A stretch of DNA of 64,000 nt from Colwellia sp. TT2012 (GCF_001440345.1 NZ_LJYX01000006.1:620001-684000); one strand, 5' to 3'. Shown: positions 8,602 to 18,789, counted from the first letter of the stretch. Numbers and translations are program-made. Notes: a model not told the origin generated them from the letters alone.

Positions 8602-9920
8602 TGGTTGCTGTACAAGTTTTGAATAGTAGCCTATTTCGACAAACCATACATGAACAGCGTGTGGTGTTTTGTCATTATATTATAGTGTGGATGTTAAGTT
8701 TTTACCTTTTAGCTGATATTGCTTCCGGCTTTTTTGTTTTACAATTAGGTATTGATTTGAAAATATCGTTGCTCTATAAAATGGTACTTTTTGTTTGCCT
8801 ATTGTTAATGATTGCGCGTTATCAATTTAATGTTTTTATTGTCTTACTCTCTATTATTACCCTGTTATTAGTGAGCCCAGTTGCCGAGTTATTTCGTTTA
8901 CCTGTAGCTGAGTATTTTATTGCAGATTTTTCAGCAGTCATTAAAATACTAATGCCATTAACTGTTTTTATGTATTTTGCCAGTGTTTATCAGGTTAATT
9001 CAGTATTTGTAGAAAAATGGCTTAAATTCGCATTGTTCTCAAATTTCACTATTTTACTTGTTAATTTAGCTGTCGGCGCTTTGGGATTTGGGCGGCCTTC
9101 TTACGCTTTAGCTAATGACGAAACTGCTGGCTCTAACGGTTATATTTATGCAGCAAATGAATTAGGCGCGACATTAATTGTTTTATTTGGTTTCGTCTTA
9201 CATATGTTTTGGAACCACTATAGAAAATATTATATTGTTATGGCTGTTCTGACTTTACTTTGTGGTGTCTTAGTGGCTACAAAAACAGCAATGTTAGCGG
9301 CTATTTTATTGATTTTTCTTGTACCACTTTTTAATGAGCGGCAAGTGTTTTTCCGATTAACCTGGCTGAAAATAAAATTATTGGTACCTGCCACTATTTT
9401 AGTTATCACATTAATTATTTTTATTGTTGATTTTTTAAAAGGCTTAGGTCTGTACGATAGGATGATGTGGATATTATCGCAAAAAGGGATTATTGGTGTT
9501 ATCTGGTCGGGAAGAAATGAATTTTCTGCAGAGTTATTAAATATTTATGTCTATCAAAGTACCTTGTTTCAACAAGTTTTTGGCCAAGGTGGTGGCGGCG
9601 TTGCCGAGCATGTTGGTATAAAATATTCTGCGGAGGTTGATGCTGTTGATACCTTAGTCTGGTTTGGTTTTATGGGCTTGCTTATCTGTTTAGCTATGCC
9701 ATTTTATTTTATTGGACGAGCGGCTAAAATCTTTTTAAATACCGATAGCCTTTATGCACCCTGTGTTTTACTGGTCAATTTAATATTATTGTTTTTATCC
9801 CAGCTCAGTGGCCATGTATGGATGTCAGGAACATTAGGCATTAGTTTAGGTTTATTAAATGCCTTATTATTACTTGAAAATACCAAGTCGATTGAATACA
9901 AGGAGCGTTTAAGTGCCTAA
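8601..9920 (+). CDS. O-antigen polymerase-like membrane protein (Wzy candidate)
   Basis: A 439-residue protein with ten or more predicted membrane helices and a large loop near residues 285-345 (SGRNEFSAELLN to FGQGGGGVAEHVGI). That layout, with a Gly-rich periplasmic loop, is what Wzy and O-antigen ligase-type proteins show. Its place between acyltransferase and GT genes, in an operon that also has Wzz and Wzx but no other polymerase candidate, supports Wzy. These families diverge fast, so a ligase cannot be excluded from sequence alone. The ATG overlaps the upstream stop by one base. Confidence 0.68.
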   Translation: MVAVQVLNSSLFRQTIHEQRVVFCHYIIVWMLSFYLLADIASGFFVLQLGIDLKISLLYKMVLFVCLLLMIARYQFNVFIVLLSIITLLLVSPVAELFRLPVAEYFIADFSAVIKILMPLTVFMYFASVYQVNSVFVEKWLKFALFSNFTILLVNLAVGALGFGRPSYALANDETAGSNGYIYAANELGATLIVLFGFVLHMFWNHYRKYYIVMAVLTLLCGVLVATKTAMLAAILLIFLVPLFNERQVFFRLTWLKIKLLVPATILVITLIIFIVDFLKGLGLYDRMMWILSQKGIIGVIWSGRNEFSAELLNIYVYQSTLFQQVFGQGGGGVAEHVGIKYSAEVDAVDTLVWFGFMGLLICLAMPFYFIGRAAKIFLNTDSLYAPCVLLVNLILLFLSQLSGHVWMSGTLGISLGLLNALLLLENTKSIEYKERLSA

Positions 9921-10788
9921 GTCTCCTTTGGTTACTGTGTGGATACCAACGTTAAATCGACAAGATATGCTCAAGCGTGCGTTGAATTCCGTGCTTGCGC
10001 AAAGTTATGACAATATTGAAATTTTTATTGTTGATAATGGCTCAATCGACAATACACAAGTTGTTGTCGCTGATTATATGGCTAAGCATAAAAATATTAG
10101 CTATCACAGGTTTGATGAAAACAAAGGGGCTTGTGCAGCGAGAAATTACGCAATAATGCACGCTAAAGGCAGCCTAGTGACAGGACTTGATGATGATGAC
10201 GAATTTTTACCTGAGCGTATAACCGAGCTAGTTAACGCCTTTGATGAGCGTTTTGCTTTTGTCTGTACTGGCTTTTATTGGGATTATGGTGCTCATCGTA
10301 AAGCAAGATTAAACCATGGGTTAGAAGTGAGCTTGCATGATCAGTTGAACTTTAATCAAACCTCCAATCAAGTGTTAGTTAGTAAGCAACGAATTATTGA
10401 TGCTGGTTTATTTGATGAAACACTGACTTCTAGCCAAGATTGGGATATGTGGACACGCTTAATTGTTAAATATGGTACGGCACTTCGCATTGCTGGCGCT
10501 ACCTATATTGTACATACCGCACATGATAAGCCAAGAATTACAGGGAATATTGATAACAGGCTTAAAGGGCTTAAGCAATTTTATGACAAACATCAAAAGT
10601 TAATGTCAGCACAAAATAATAAATGTTTTAACTTTTTAAGGTTTTATAATGCTGAAAAATGTTTAGGCTTAGTTGATTTTATTTTGTTATTCACTTGGCC
10701 GATTAAAGATCAAATTATTCGGTATTTTATCGTTTCACATTTCCCTCAATTAGCAGAAAGGCGTTTAGCACGCTTACGTAATAAATAA
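9913..10788 (+). CDS. Glycosyltransferase family 2
   Basis: A 291-residue GT-A fold transferase. VTVWIPTLNRQDMLKRALNS and IFIVDNGSIDNT at the N-terminus bind the nucleotide, and GLDDDDEFLPER near residue 95 carries the DXD-type metal site. It is an inverting enzyme family. The GTG start has a strong AAGGAG ribosome site and overlaps the polymerase gene by 8 bp. The stop overlaps the next ATG by one base. It presumably adds a sugar to the lipid-linked repeat; the specific sugar is not predictable. Confidence 0.88.
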   Translation: MPKSPLVTVWIPTLNRQDMLKRALNSVLAQSYDNIEIFIVDNGSIDNTQVVVADYMAKHKNISYHRFDENKGACAARNYAIMHAKGSLVTGLDDDDEFLPERITELVNAFDERFAFVCTGFYWDYGAHRKARLNHGLEVSLHDQLNFNQTSNQVLVSKQRIIDAGLFDETLTSSQDWDMWTRLIVKYGTALRIAGATYIVHTAHDKPRITGNIDNRLKGLKQFYDKHQKLMSAQNNKCFNFLRFYNAEKCLGLVDFILLFTWPIKDQIIRYFIVSHFPQLAERRLARLRNK

Positions 10789-11891
10789 TGTCTATAAAAA
10801 AAATTTGTTTTATTTCTAACTTATTTCCATCGGAAAAAGATCCTAGTTTTGGTAGTTTTGTCGGTTTAAGTTACCGACAACTAAAAAACATGGGTTATAA
10901 CTTAAGTCAACCTATCGTCATTAACGCTAGAGTAGGCAAGTTTAAAAAACTATTGGCTTATATTAAATTTTTATTTATGGGCCTTAAGGCGATACTTAGT
11001 AATAAGTATGACTTTTTCTATATTCATTATTTAACTTATTCAACGTTATGCTTATTACCTATTTTACCGTTTAAGAAGGTTAAATATTTAGTCAATATAC
11101 ACGGTGATGACTTAGTTGGTACGCGTCTAATTCACAAAATAATGGGTTTACCTTCCGCTTATATATTAAAAAGAGCTACTGCTATTGTGGTACCTTCGCT
11201 ATATTTTAAACGACAGCTATTGGCTAGACATGTTTTTGTCGATGAAGATAACGTTATTATTTCCGAATCGGCAGGTTTTCGAGAGGACTTTTTCTACCCG
11301 CCAAAAGTAGAGAGTAATCAGTTAATCACTAATAACGATGATTTACACTTTGGCTATATCTCTCGGGTGGATGAAGGCAAAGGTTGGGAGTTAATGCTTT
11401 TAGCATTTTCGCTATTGAAAGAAAACAATCCAACTGAATACGCTAAATCAAGGTTATCAGTTTATGGAGCTGGCGCTCAAGTTCCTGCGTTTAATGCTAT
11501 GGTTTTACAGCTAAATTTAAGCGATATTGTCACTTATTACGGGCCTTTAGCACAAAAGATGTTAGGGGAGAAATACCGTAGCTTTGATTACTTTTTATTC
11601 CCCACACGACGAGAGAGTTTTGGTTTAGTTGCTGTAGAGTCTCTTGCTTGTGGTACACCCGTTATTTGTAGTGCTATAGAGCCGTTAACCGATATGTTGT
11701 TTCATGGGGATAATGGTTTTTTATTTAAAGATGGTTGCGCTGATAGTTTGTATGAAAATATCGTGAAGTGTTTCGATCTCACAGAAGAAAAATATTCATT
11801 ATTAAGAAAACAAGCTGTGAAGTCGGCAAGGCAGTATAAGTCAGAGCATGTTGCCGAACGTTTATATGATGCCATTGAAAAAAAATTCTAA
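10788..11891 (+). CDS. Glycosyltransferase family 4
   Basis: A 367-residue GT-B fold protein. The N-terminal loop SFVGLSYRQLKNMGY, the central YISRVDEGKGWELMLLAF and the EX7E motif ESFGLVAVE with LACGTPVICS identify family GT4. It lies directly after the GT2 gene with a one-base overlap and is followed by a 31-bp gap before the TagA/WecG-like gene. It is the fourth transferase in the operon, which fits a repeat unit of about four or five sugars if each acts once. That count is inference. Confidence 0.87.
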   Translation: MSIKKICFISNLFPSEKDPSFGSFVGLSYRQLKNMGYNLSQPIVINARVGKFKKLLAYIKFLFMGLKAILSNKYDFFYIHYLTYSTLCLLPILPFKKVKYLVNIHGDDLVGTRLIHKIMGLPSAYILKRATAIVVPSLYFKRQLLARHVFVDEDNVIISESAGFREDFFYPPKVESNQLITNNDDLHFGYISRVDEGKGWELMLLAFSLLKENNPTEYAKSRLSVYGAGAQVPAFNAMVLQLNLSDIVTYYGPLAQKMLGEKYRSFDYFLFPTRRESFGLVAVESLACGTPVICSAIEPLTDMLFHGDNGFLFKDGCADSLYENIVKCFDLTEEKYSLLRKQAVKSARQYKSEHVAERLYDAIEKKF

Positions 11892-11922
11892 TATTTTAAA
11901 ACCTTCGCTAGGATAAGTTTAA

Positions 11923-12633
11923 GTGAAAGATCTAACAGACTTTAATGTCACACCTTTTAATACTAAAGAAGCGGTATTAAGTCATATCCACCAGCATTAT
12001 AATGTGGATGAACCCTACCATATTATTACGGCTAACCCTGAAATTATTTTTGAAGCGGTCAATAACCCGACCTTCACCGAGTTGTTTATTAAAGCTGATT
12101 TAGTTATTGCTGATGGTATTGGTGTATCAATGCCTTTGGCTTGGCGAGGTTATGACAGTAAAAGAGTTCCAGGGATAGATGTTTTTGAAGCAATATTAGC
12201 TGATAAGGAACTTGGAAAAAAAGGTGTCTATTTAGTAGGGGCTAAATTGACTACTGTCACTAAAACAGCAAAGCTCCTGACTGAACAGGGCATTAATGTC
12301 TGTGGCTATCGCGATGGCTTCTTTGATGTTAATGAAGAAAATATAAGGCAATTATCACTGGAAATAAAAGCACTCACCCCTGGGATTGTTGCCATAGCAA
12401 TGGGGGCACCTAGACAAGATGAAGTTATCGGCTTATTAAAAGAATCCGGTGTTAAGGGGATTCTTATTGGTGTCGGTGGTGCTTTTGATGTGCTATCGGG
12501 TGAATTAAAACGAGCACCCATTTTAGTTCAAAAAATTAAGTTAGAGTGGCTTTATCGTCTGTTAGGTGATTTGAAACGTTTACCTCGTTATAAAAAAATT
12601 ATTAGCTATTTTATTTGGCTATTTAAAAGCTAG
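11923..12633 (+). CDS. WecG/TagA/CpsF family glycosyltransferase (GT26)
   Basis: A 236-residue protein with the GT26 signatures [31 protein letters not shown] (containing the conserved catalytic Asp) and [14 protein letters not shown]. TagA adds ManNAc, and WecG adds ManNAcA, to lipid-linked GlcNAc. The next gene is wecB, which makes UDP-ManNAc, while no wecC dehydrogenase is in the window. A ManNAc-type transfer is therefore the simpler reading. The start is GTG, preceded by AGGATAAG. It probably catalyses an early step of repeat assembly. Confidence 0.85.
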   Translation: MKDLTDFNVTPFNTKEAVLSHIHQHYNVDEPYHIITANPEIIFEAVNNPTFTELFIKADLVIADGIGVSMPLAWRGYDSKRVPGIDVFEAILADKELGKKGVYLVGAKLTTVTKTAKLLTEQGINVCGYRDGFFDVNEENIRQLSLEIKALTPGIVAIAMGAPRQDEVIGLLKESGVKGILIGVGGAFDVLSGELKRAPILVQKIKLEWLYRLLGDLKRLPRYKKIISYFIWLFKS

Positions 12634-12650
12634 TTTATAAAGGTTCATTT

Positions 12651-13772
12651 ATGAAAATATTAACTGTATTCGGTACTCGCCCTGAAGCCATCAAAATGGC
12701 ACCTCTTGTACACAAGCTTGCAAATGATGATCGCTTCGAAGCGAAAGTTTGTGTTACTGGCCAGCACCGAGAAATGTTAGACCAAGTGTTAGCGTTATTT
12801 AAAATTACACCTGATTATGATTTGAATTTAATGAAACCAGGTCAAGATTTAAACGACATTACTTGCGGTATTTTGCAAGGATTAAAGCCTATTTTAGCCG
12901 AATTCCAACCTGATTATGTATTGGTTCATGGTGATACAGCGACAACTTTTTCTACAACACTTGCTGCTTATTATCAGCAAATAAAAGTAGGGCATGTGGA
13001 AGCGGGTTTACGTACGGGTAATTTATATTCACCTTGGCCTGAAGAAGGTAATCGAAAATTGACTGCTGCTTTGGCTGAAGTGCATTTTGTGCCCACATTA
13101 ACATCTGAGCAAAACTTATTAGCAGAAAACATTCATATTGATCAAATCACTGTTACGGGAAATACCGTTATTGATGCTTTGTTAGATGTTAAAAGTAAAC
13201 TTGATGAAGATGTTACCATTCAGAAAAGTATGGCTAAAAAATTCAGTTTTCTTGATGCAGATAAAAAAATGGTCTTGATCACTGGGCATCGCCGAGAGAG
13301 TTTTGGAGGTGGTTTTGAGCGTATTTGCCAAGCTATTGCTAACTTAGCTAATGAGTTTCCTCAGGTACAATTTGTTTACCCAATGCATTTAAACCCCAAT
13401 GTACGTGAGCCAGTAAAGCGCTTATTAGCGGATAAAAGTAATGTGTATTTAATTGAGCCTGCAGACTATTTACCCTTTGTTTATTTGATGGATAAAGCTA
13501 CGGTAATTTTAACGGACTCTGGTGGTGTTCAAGAAGAAGCACCTTCTTTGGGTAAGCCCGTGTTAGTAATGCGAGATACGACTGAGCGACCAGAAGCTGT
13601 TGATGCTGGCACGGTTAAATTGGTAGGTACAGATGTAGACGCTATTTTCAATAATGTTCATGAATTATTGACGAATAATGAAGCTTACGAAAAAATGGCT
13701 TTTGCTCATAACCCTTACGGGGATGGTAAAGCCTGTCAACGTATAGTTGATAAGCTTGCTAGTTTAAATTGA
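12651..13772 (+). CDS. wecB: UDP-N-acetylglucosamine 2-epimerase (non-hydrolysing)
   Basis: A 373-residue enzyme, close to the usual family length, that interconverts UDP-GlcNAc and UDP-ManNAc. It begins [19 protein letters not shown] and carries [24 protein letters not shown] and [19 protein letters not shown], all hallmarks of the non-hydrolysing 2-epimerases. It is the last gene of the polysaccharide operon, 17 bp after the GT26 gene whose donor it likely supplies. No terminator hairpin with a T-tract was found directly downstream; a palindromic repeat follows at 13879. Confidence 0.93.
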   Translation: MKILTVFGTRPEAIKMAPLVHKLANDDRFEAKVCVTGQHREMLDQVLALFKITPDYDLNLMKPGQDLNDITCGILQGLKPILAEFQPDYVLVHGDTATTFSTTLAAYYQQIKVGHVEAGLRTGNLYSPWPEEGNRKLTAALAEVHFVPTLTSEQNLLAENIHIDQITVTGNTVIDALLDVKSKLDEDVTIQKSMAKKFSFLDADKKMVLITGHRRESFGGGFERICQAIANLANEFPQVQFVYPMHLNPNVREPVKRLLADKSNVYLIEPADYLPFVYLMDKATVILTDSGGVQEEAPSLGKPVLVMRDTTERPEAVDAGTVKLVGTDVDAIFNNVHELLTNNEAYEKMAFAHNPYGDGKACQRIVDKLASLN

Positions 13773-13878
13773 TTGTAATTTTTAGTTAGCTCACATGAAA
13801 GTCAATGTTGAATATGCGCTCGCAGATGATGATTTAGCTATGAGTTAAGGCTTCTCTACAAGGTTTAATGGGATAAAA

Positions 13879-14009
13879 TCGTCATTCCGAACTCGTCATC
13901 CTGAATTTATTTCAGGATCTAATGAGTGTGGCACTTGCTGTTTGAGATGCTGAAACAAGTTCAGCATGACGATGGAGCTTCAGCATGACGATTGTGGTTC
14001 AGCATGACG
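13879..14009. repeat. Palindromic intergenic repeat, copy C
   Basis: This is the third copy of the element at 2169 and 3166. It has the TCCTGAA...TTCAGGA hairpin, the GGCACTTGCTGTTTG linker and the GCTGAA...TTCAGC hairpin, then two extra partial TTCAGCATGACG units. It sits between wecB and the convergent yciK-like gene. Together with copy B it brackets the polysaccharide operon in direct orientation. Confidence 0.78.
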
Positions 14010-14017
14010 CTGTGTGT

Positions 14018-14755
14018 TTATTGAGCTTTCAAGGTTTGACCATTCACTTCAATGCTGTCGTTCGACATCAAATAAACATATAACGGCATAATAGCTTCTG
14101 GGTTAGCAATCTCTGTTTTATCTTCAGCGGGAAATGCACAAGAGCGCATGTTGGTATCGGTAGCGCCTGGGTTTATTGCGTTAGTACGCAAATTGCTGGT
14201 ATCGTATTCATCAGCGATAACTTGCATCATGCCTTCAGTGGCAAATTTCGACATGCTATATGCTCCCCAATAAGCGCGACCTTGATTACCAACACCTGAA
14301 GAAGTGAAAACTAAAGAGGATTTTGGTGCTAACAATAATGTTGGTATTAATGCTTGAGCCAGCAGATATTGCGCGGTAACATTTACTTTCATCACATCAT
14401 TAAACACTTGCTCATGAATTTGAGTAAAGGGCGTAAGTTCACCTAAAATTGAGGCATTAAGTAATGCACCATCTAACTGACCAAATTGACTTACAATAGT
14501 TGAACACATATCAATATAGTTTTGCTTAGTGGCACCCTTTAAATCTAAAGGAATAATCGCGGGCTTAGCTAAGCCAAGGGCTACAATTTCATCATAGACA
14601 GCTTCAAGTTTACTAACCGTTTTACCCAGAAGAATTACTGTGGCACCAAGTTTGGCATAAGTTAATGCGGCAGTGCGGCCAATACCAGCACCAGCCCCCG
14701 TAACTAGAATGGTTTTGTTGTTTAAACAAGCATCTTTTATTGAATAATTAAACAT
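14018..14755 (-). CDS. yciK: Short-chain dehydrogenase/reductase, YciK-like
   Basis: A 245-residue classical SDR. TGAGAGIGRTAA at residues 20-31 is the NAD(P)-binding glycine motif, LNASILGE replaces the NNAG segment, and YSMSK supplies the catalytic Tyr and Lys. The C-terminal NPGATDTNMRSCAFPAED and IMPLYVYLMSNDS resemble E. coli YciK closely. The true substrate of YciK is not established. In E. coli yciK neighbours sohB, and here sohB lies 2.9 kb away with a lipase gene between. The protein is predicted cytoplasmic. Confidence 0.82.
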   Translation of the reverse strand: MFNYSIKDACLNNKTILVTGAGAGIGRTAALTYAKLGATVILLGKTVSKLEAVYDEIVALGLAKPAIIPLDLKGATKQNYIDMCSTIVSQFGQLDGALLNASILGELTPFTQIHEQVFNDVMKVNVTAQYLLAQALIPTLLLAPKSSLVFTSSGVGNQGRAYWGAYSMSKFATEGMMQVIADEYDTSNLRTNAINPGATDTNMRSCAFPAEDKTEIANPEAIMPLYVYLMSNDSIEVNGQTLKAQ

Positions 14756-15035
14756 CTTAGATCTTTTCGCTGTGTGTGAGAAAAATACCTGTCTATTCTA
14801 CTCGTTGACATTTTCATTGACGAGAAAAAAGTTTATTAACATGAAGAAACAACACAAAGTAAGACAGAATAATACAAAAAAGTAAAAAAATACTAGCACC
14901 TTGTGACATCTTGGGGTAACTTGAACTGGTCTAACTAGTTATTCAAACGTTAGTTTGAACTTTAGTTCGAAAGCTAAAATTAAAATAACTTTAACAACTA
15001 TACATAATAAAAATTAAGGCATTGGGGAATTTAAC

Positions 15036-17495
15036 ATGAAAAAGCTAGCTCTCAGTCTTGCAATTATTAGTGCACTTGGTTTAAGTGCCTGTGATAGCGA
15101 AACTATCGAAGATGTACAAAAAGAAGTTGCTGATAATGGCTCAGCGGTTAAGTCGTTAGCTCGTATTGTTTTTGATCCCGGTGCGGGTGCCGCAGGCTTG
15201 TCTGTTCCAAATGACTTATTGTTTTCTGGATCCCAAGATGGCACGTTAAACTTCCCAGCAGAAAACTTGGTCGATGAAGACGGTAATAAAATACGTCCTG
15301 ATTATTTGGATCCAACAGTTGTTATGGGGGCACTTGATGGTTGGTCGGTTAGTAACCCTTTTGTGCTTAAAATTAAATTCCCACTAGATACTACATTAGA
15401 TGCAAGCTCAGTAATGAATCCTGCTTCTGTACGTATTTTTGAAACATTGATGGGGCAAGATGCAGGTTGTGAGGCAGTACCTCGTGGTGCTGCTTGTAAA
15501 GTGGTTAGTGAATTAACTTTTGGTGTTGATTTTGTTGCACAGGCAAAAGGCAATAATATTGTCGTTGCTCCCCTAAAACCATTCGCAGGTAAAACAAGTT
15601 ATATCGTTGCATTAACAAGTAGTATCCAAGACAGTAACGGCACCTCAATTGCAGGCTCAAATACGTATGAAACCGTTCGTCAAGATATTACTACGAACCC
15701 ATTAGCAACAGATGCTCAAAAAAGTTTACAAGGTGTTATCAATAGTTATGAAAATGCTATTGTCGATTTTGGCGCTGATAAAGACAGTTTAATTTATACT
15801 TTTGCTATGACCACACAGTCAACAACCGATTCATTAGTAGCTCTTAAAGGTTTAATGGCGAGTAATGTGCCCGCAATGCTTGCTAATGCAATGAACGGTA
15901 TACCAGCCATTGGCTTTCAAGATAAAGGCATGTCTGTTGCTGATGTTTTAGGCGATAGCATCCCGGATGAACTAAAACCTTTATATAGTGCTGCTAACTA
16001 TATGAAAGGTTCAATAACACTCCCGTATTACCTTGCCATACCAACGGCTGAAAATCCTCTAGCACCTACTAATGATTGGTGGAAAGCTTTATGTGATTCA
16101 GGCGCAATGTTGGCTGGATTAGCCGCAGTGAACCCTAGTGCAATTCCTGTTGAAGCTATTAGCCCAACTGATCAAGCTTGTATGGATATATCCGCTGCTA
16201 AGAATTTACCTGCGCCAGGTTTACGTGATTTAGGGATTGATGTTGAACGTCATATAACTAAATTTAATCCTGTACCGGCAGCACGCATTATGATGCCTAT
16301 AGATGTTCAAATGACTACACCTAACTTAGCAGTAGCAAATGCTGTTCGTGCTGGTTTGGGTCTTGATGATTTAGTTAAACCTGAGGCTGGTTGGCCGATT
16401 GTTATTATGCAACATGGTTTGTCTGGCTATAAAGAACAAATGTTAGCCGTAACAGGGGCACTTTCTATATATGGCATTGCCACAATAGCAATAGATGCAC
16501 CTTTACATGGTAGCCGTGGTTTTGACTTAGATGGCGATGGCAATGATGACATAAATGGCAGCGATACCACATTACATTACATTAACTTAGCTAGCTTATT
16601 AACGGGTAGAGATAATTTCCGTCAGACCATAGCGGATACTTTAGGTTTACGTCTAGGGCTTAACTTTATCGGGGCAGTTGATACTAATGGTGACCCAGTT
16701 GACTTAATGATAGATAAAAGCAATGTGCATTATTTTGGCATTTCTTTAGGTGGGATAATGGGTATAAGTATTACAGCAATGGCAAATACTCCTTTAGAGC
16801 CGCAAGTAGATGGACTTTTCAAGTTCAATACAGTTTCATTATCAGTACCAGGTCTAATGTTGGCAAACTTTGGTATGGAATCACCTGCTTTTTCAGGTTT
16901 GGTTAAGTCTAATCTTGTCTACAAAAGCTCTGCTGAATTTAAAGCCTTTGTTGATATGACATTTCCCAATGGTTTCACTCAAGATCAGTTAACAGCAACG
17001 TATGAAGCGTTTTACAGTGGATTATCCCCAGAAGAGCAAGCCGAGTTGAATACCGTTTTTGCTGAGTTTACTTTTGTGTCACAAACGGTAACTGACTCTG
17101 GGGACCCTATTAGTTATATCACTGATTTAGCTGCAAGCAATACACCTATAATGTTAACCGAAGTTGTGGGTAATGGTAGTGATAACCTGCCTGACCAAGT
17201 AGTGATTAATACAACGCCTAACACTCCTATGGGTGGCACTGAGCCAGCTATTGCATTATTAGGACTACCTAGTGTTTCAACTACATTGCAAGATGCAGAA
17301 ATGCCGGTTTCTGGCGCTATCCGTTATGCTTTTGGTCATCATGGCTCGGTGTTAACTCCGGTGGCTATTCCTGGGGTGGCTCCTGATGCTGAAATGACAG
17401 CTAGGACGACAAAAGCAATGCAAAGCCAACTCGTTACCTTTATTTTAAGTATGGGTCATACTATTACAGTAACCGATGAAGACATTGTGAAGTAA
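15036..17495 (+). CDS. VolA/Pla-1/cef-type extracellular lipase, lipoprotein
   Basis: An 819-residue lipoprotein. The signal ends LGLSAC with the modified Cys at residue 19. The N-terminal region (about 40-230) resembles the virulence-factor lipase N-domain, with FDPGAGAAGLSVPNDLLFSG. An alpha/beta hydrolase core follows with VIMQHGLSGYKEQ and the nucleophile elbow GISLGG (Ser at about 570). A late FGHHGS probably provides the catalytic His. VolA of Vibrio is a surface lysophospholipase that releases fatty acids from host or environmental lipid. Residue +2 after Cys is Asp, an inner-membrane retention signal in E. coli but not reliably so elsewhere. A terminator follows at 17522. Confidence 0.82.
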   Translation: MKKLALSLAIISALGLSACDSETIEDVQKEVADNGSAVKSLARIVFDPGAGAAGLSVPNDLLFSGSQDGTLNFPAENLVDEDGNKIRPDYLDPTVVMGALDGWSVSNPFVLKIKFPLDTTLDASSVMNPASVRIFETLMGQDAGCEAVPRGAACKVVSELTFGVDFVAQAKGNNIVVAPLKPFAGKTSYIVALTSSIQDSNGTSIAGSNTYETVRQDITTNPLATDAQKSLQGVINSYENAIVDFGADKDSLIYTFAMTTQSTTDSLVALKGLMASNVPAMLANAMNGIPAIGFQDKGMSVADVLGDSIPDELKPLYSAANYMKGSITLPYYLAIPTAENPLAPTNDWWKALCDSGAMLAGLAAVNPSAIPVEAISPTDQACMDISAAKNLPAPGLRDLGIDVERHITKFNPVPAARIMMPIDVQMTTPNLAVANAVRAGLGLDDLVKPEAGWPIVIMQHGLSGYKEQMLAVTGALSIYGIATIAIDAPLHGSRGFDLDGDGNDDINGSDTTLHYINLASLLTGRDNFRQTIADTLGLRLGLNFIGAVDTNGDPVDLMIDKSNVHYFGISLGGIMGISITAMANTPLEPQVDGLFKFNTVSLSVPGLMLANFGMESPAFSGLVKSNLVYKSSAEFKAFVDMTFPNGFTQDQLTATYEAFYSGLSPEEQAELNTVFAEFTFVSQTVTDSGDPISYITDLAASNTPIMLTEVVGNGSDNLPDQVVINTTPNTPMGGTEPAIALLGLPSVSTTLQDAEMPVSGAIRYAFGHHGSVLTPVAIPGVAPDAEMTARTTKAMQSQLVTFILSMGHTITVTDEDIVK

Positions 17496-17521
17496 TAGTT
17501 TCTCTCATAATATTTATTGCG

Positions 17522-17548
17522 AAAGCCCTCTTTTGAGGGCTTTTTTTT
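17522..17548 (+). terminator. Rho-independent terminator after the VolA-like gene
   Basis: AAAGCCCTC and GAGGGCTTT form a 9-bp perfect stem with a TTTT loop, followed by a run of eight T. It begins 27 bp after the lipase stop and separates it from sohB. Confidence 0.93.
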
Positions 17549-17655
17549 GTCTAGTGTTTACATTATTTTTACTGTTGTTTGCAAGCGAATAAAATAGTGT
17601 AGAATTAGCGCAACTAGTTTTATCCTTGTTTATCATTATATCCTCAGGAGTCCTC

Positions 17656-18714
17656 TTGGAATTTTTATACGAATACGGTATGTTTTTAGCAAAAACGGTT
17701 ACTTTTGTTTTGGCGGTAATTGCCATTATCATTGCTATTGCTGGCGCAGCCATGAAACAGCAACACAAAAAAGGTGAATTGGAAATCACCGACTTGTCTG
17801 AGCAATTTATCGAGACCGAAGAAGATATTATTCATGCCTTATTAACCAAGGAAGAATATAAAGAAAAAGAAAAAGCCGATAAAAAATTAGCAAAAGAAAA
17901 AGCAAAGGCCGATAAAGCAAAAGCTAAGTTAGCTAAAGCGGGCGAAGCAGAAGAGCCAAGTAAAGCCCATGTATTTGTTATAGATTTTAACGGCAGTATT
18001 GATGCTAAAGAAGTCAGCTCGTTACGTGAAGAGGTAACAGCGATACTTTCTGTGGCCAAGCCGACAGATGAAGTATTTATTCGTTTAGAAAGTGGTGGCG
18101 GTATGGTACACGGCTATGGCCTAGCTTCCTCGCAACTTGACCGCATTCGTCAGCATAATATTCCACTGACAGTCTCTGTTGATAAAGTGGCTGCTAGTGG
18201 CGGCTATATGATGGCGTGTGTAGCTAATCATATTATTTGTGCACCCTTTGCCATTTTAGGCTCTATTGGTGTCATTGCCCAAGTGCCTAACTTTAACAAA
18301 TTACTTAAAAAGCATGATATTGAATTTGAGCAATTTACCGCCGGTGAATTTAAACGCACAGTGACTATGTTTGGTGAAAATACTGAAAAAGGCAAAGCCA
18401 AGTTTATTGAAGAACTGGAAGAAACCCATGTGTTATTTAAAAACTTTGTCAGTGAACGCCGACCTAGTTTAGACATTGCTAAAGTTGCAACCGGTGAACA
18501 CTGGTTTGGTACTACAGCGCTAGAGCTAGGCTTAGTTGATAGCATTCAAACCAGTGATGACTACTTACAAGGAAAAAGTAAAAGTCATAAAGTTGTCGCG
18601 ATTAAGTATGAAATTAAAAAAGGCTTGGCCGAAAAGTTTTCTAAAGCAGCGTCATTGTCAGCTGAAAGTTTTATCGGTAAGTTATTACAGCGTAATAATA
18701 TTTTTCCTGGCTAG
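17656..18714 (+). CDS. sohB: SohB, inner-membrane serine protease (S49 family)
   Basis: A 352-residue S49 peptidase. One membrane span lies near residues 10-30, then comes a Lys/Ala-rich charged linker (about 65-95), then the protease domain. DKVAASGGYMMACV holds the catalytic Ser, and GEFKRTVTMFGENTEKG holds the general-base Lys. The TTG at 17656 is chosen because CTCAGGAG lies just upstream and translation from there (EFLYEYGMFLAKTVTF) aligns with E. coli SohB from its first residues. An upstream in-frame start at 17626 has no ribosome site. SohB is a signal-peptide-peptidase-like protein whose overexpression compensates for loss of DegP in E. coli. Confidence 0.92.
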   Translation: MEFLYEYGMFLAKTVTFVLAVIAIIIAIAGAAMKQQHKKGELEITDLSEQFIETEEDIIHALLTKEEYKEKEKADKKLAKEKAKADKAKAKLAKAGEAEEPSKAHVFVIDFNGSIDAKEVSSLREEVTAILSVAKPTDEVFIRLESGGGMVHGYGLASSQLDRIRQHNIPLTVSVDKVAASGGYMMACVANHIICAPFAILGSIGVIAQVPNFNKLLKKHDIEFEQFTAGEFKRTVTMFGENTEKGKAKFIEELEETHVLFKNFVSERRPSLDIAKVATGEHWFGTTALELGLVDSIQTSDDYLQGKSKSHKVVAIKYEIKKGLAEKFSKAASLSAESFIGKLLQRNNIFPG

Positions 18715-18789
18715 TCAGTAAATCATTAACTAAGCTCAAATCAAGTGAGCATGAACTGAACTGAGTTTAGTTTAACCGTTGATAAGATA

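Noticed and set aside
17626..17655. Upstream start for SohB
   Set aside because: No ribosome site, and the extra residues are absent from SohB homologues; TTG at 17656 follows CTCAGGAG.
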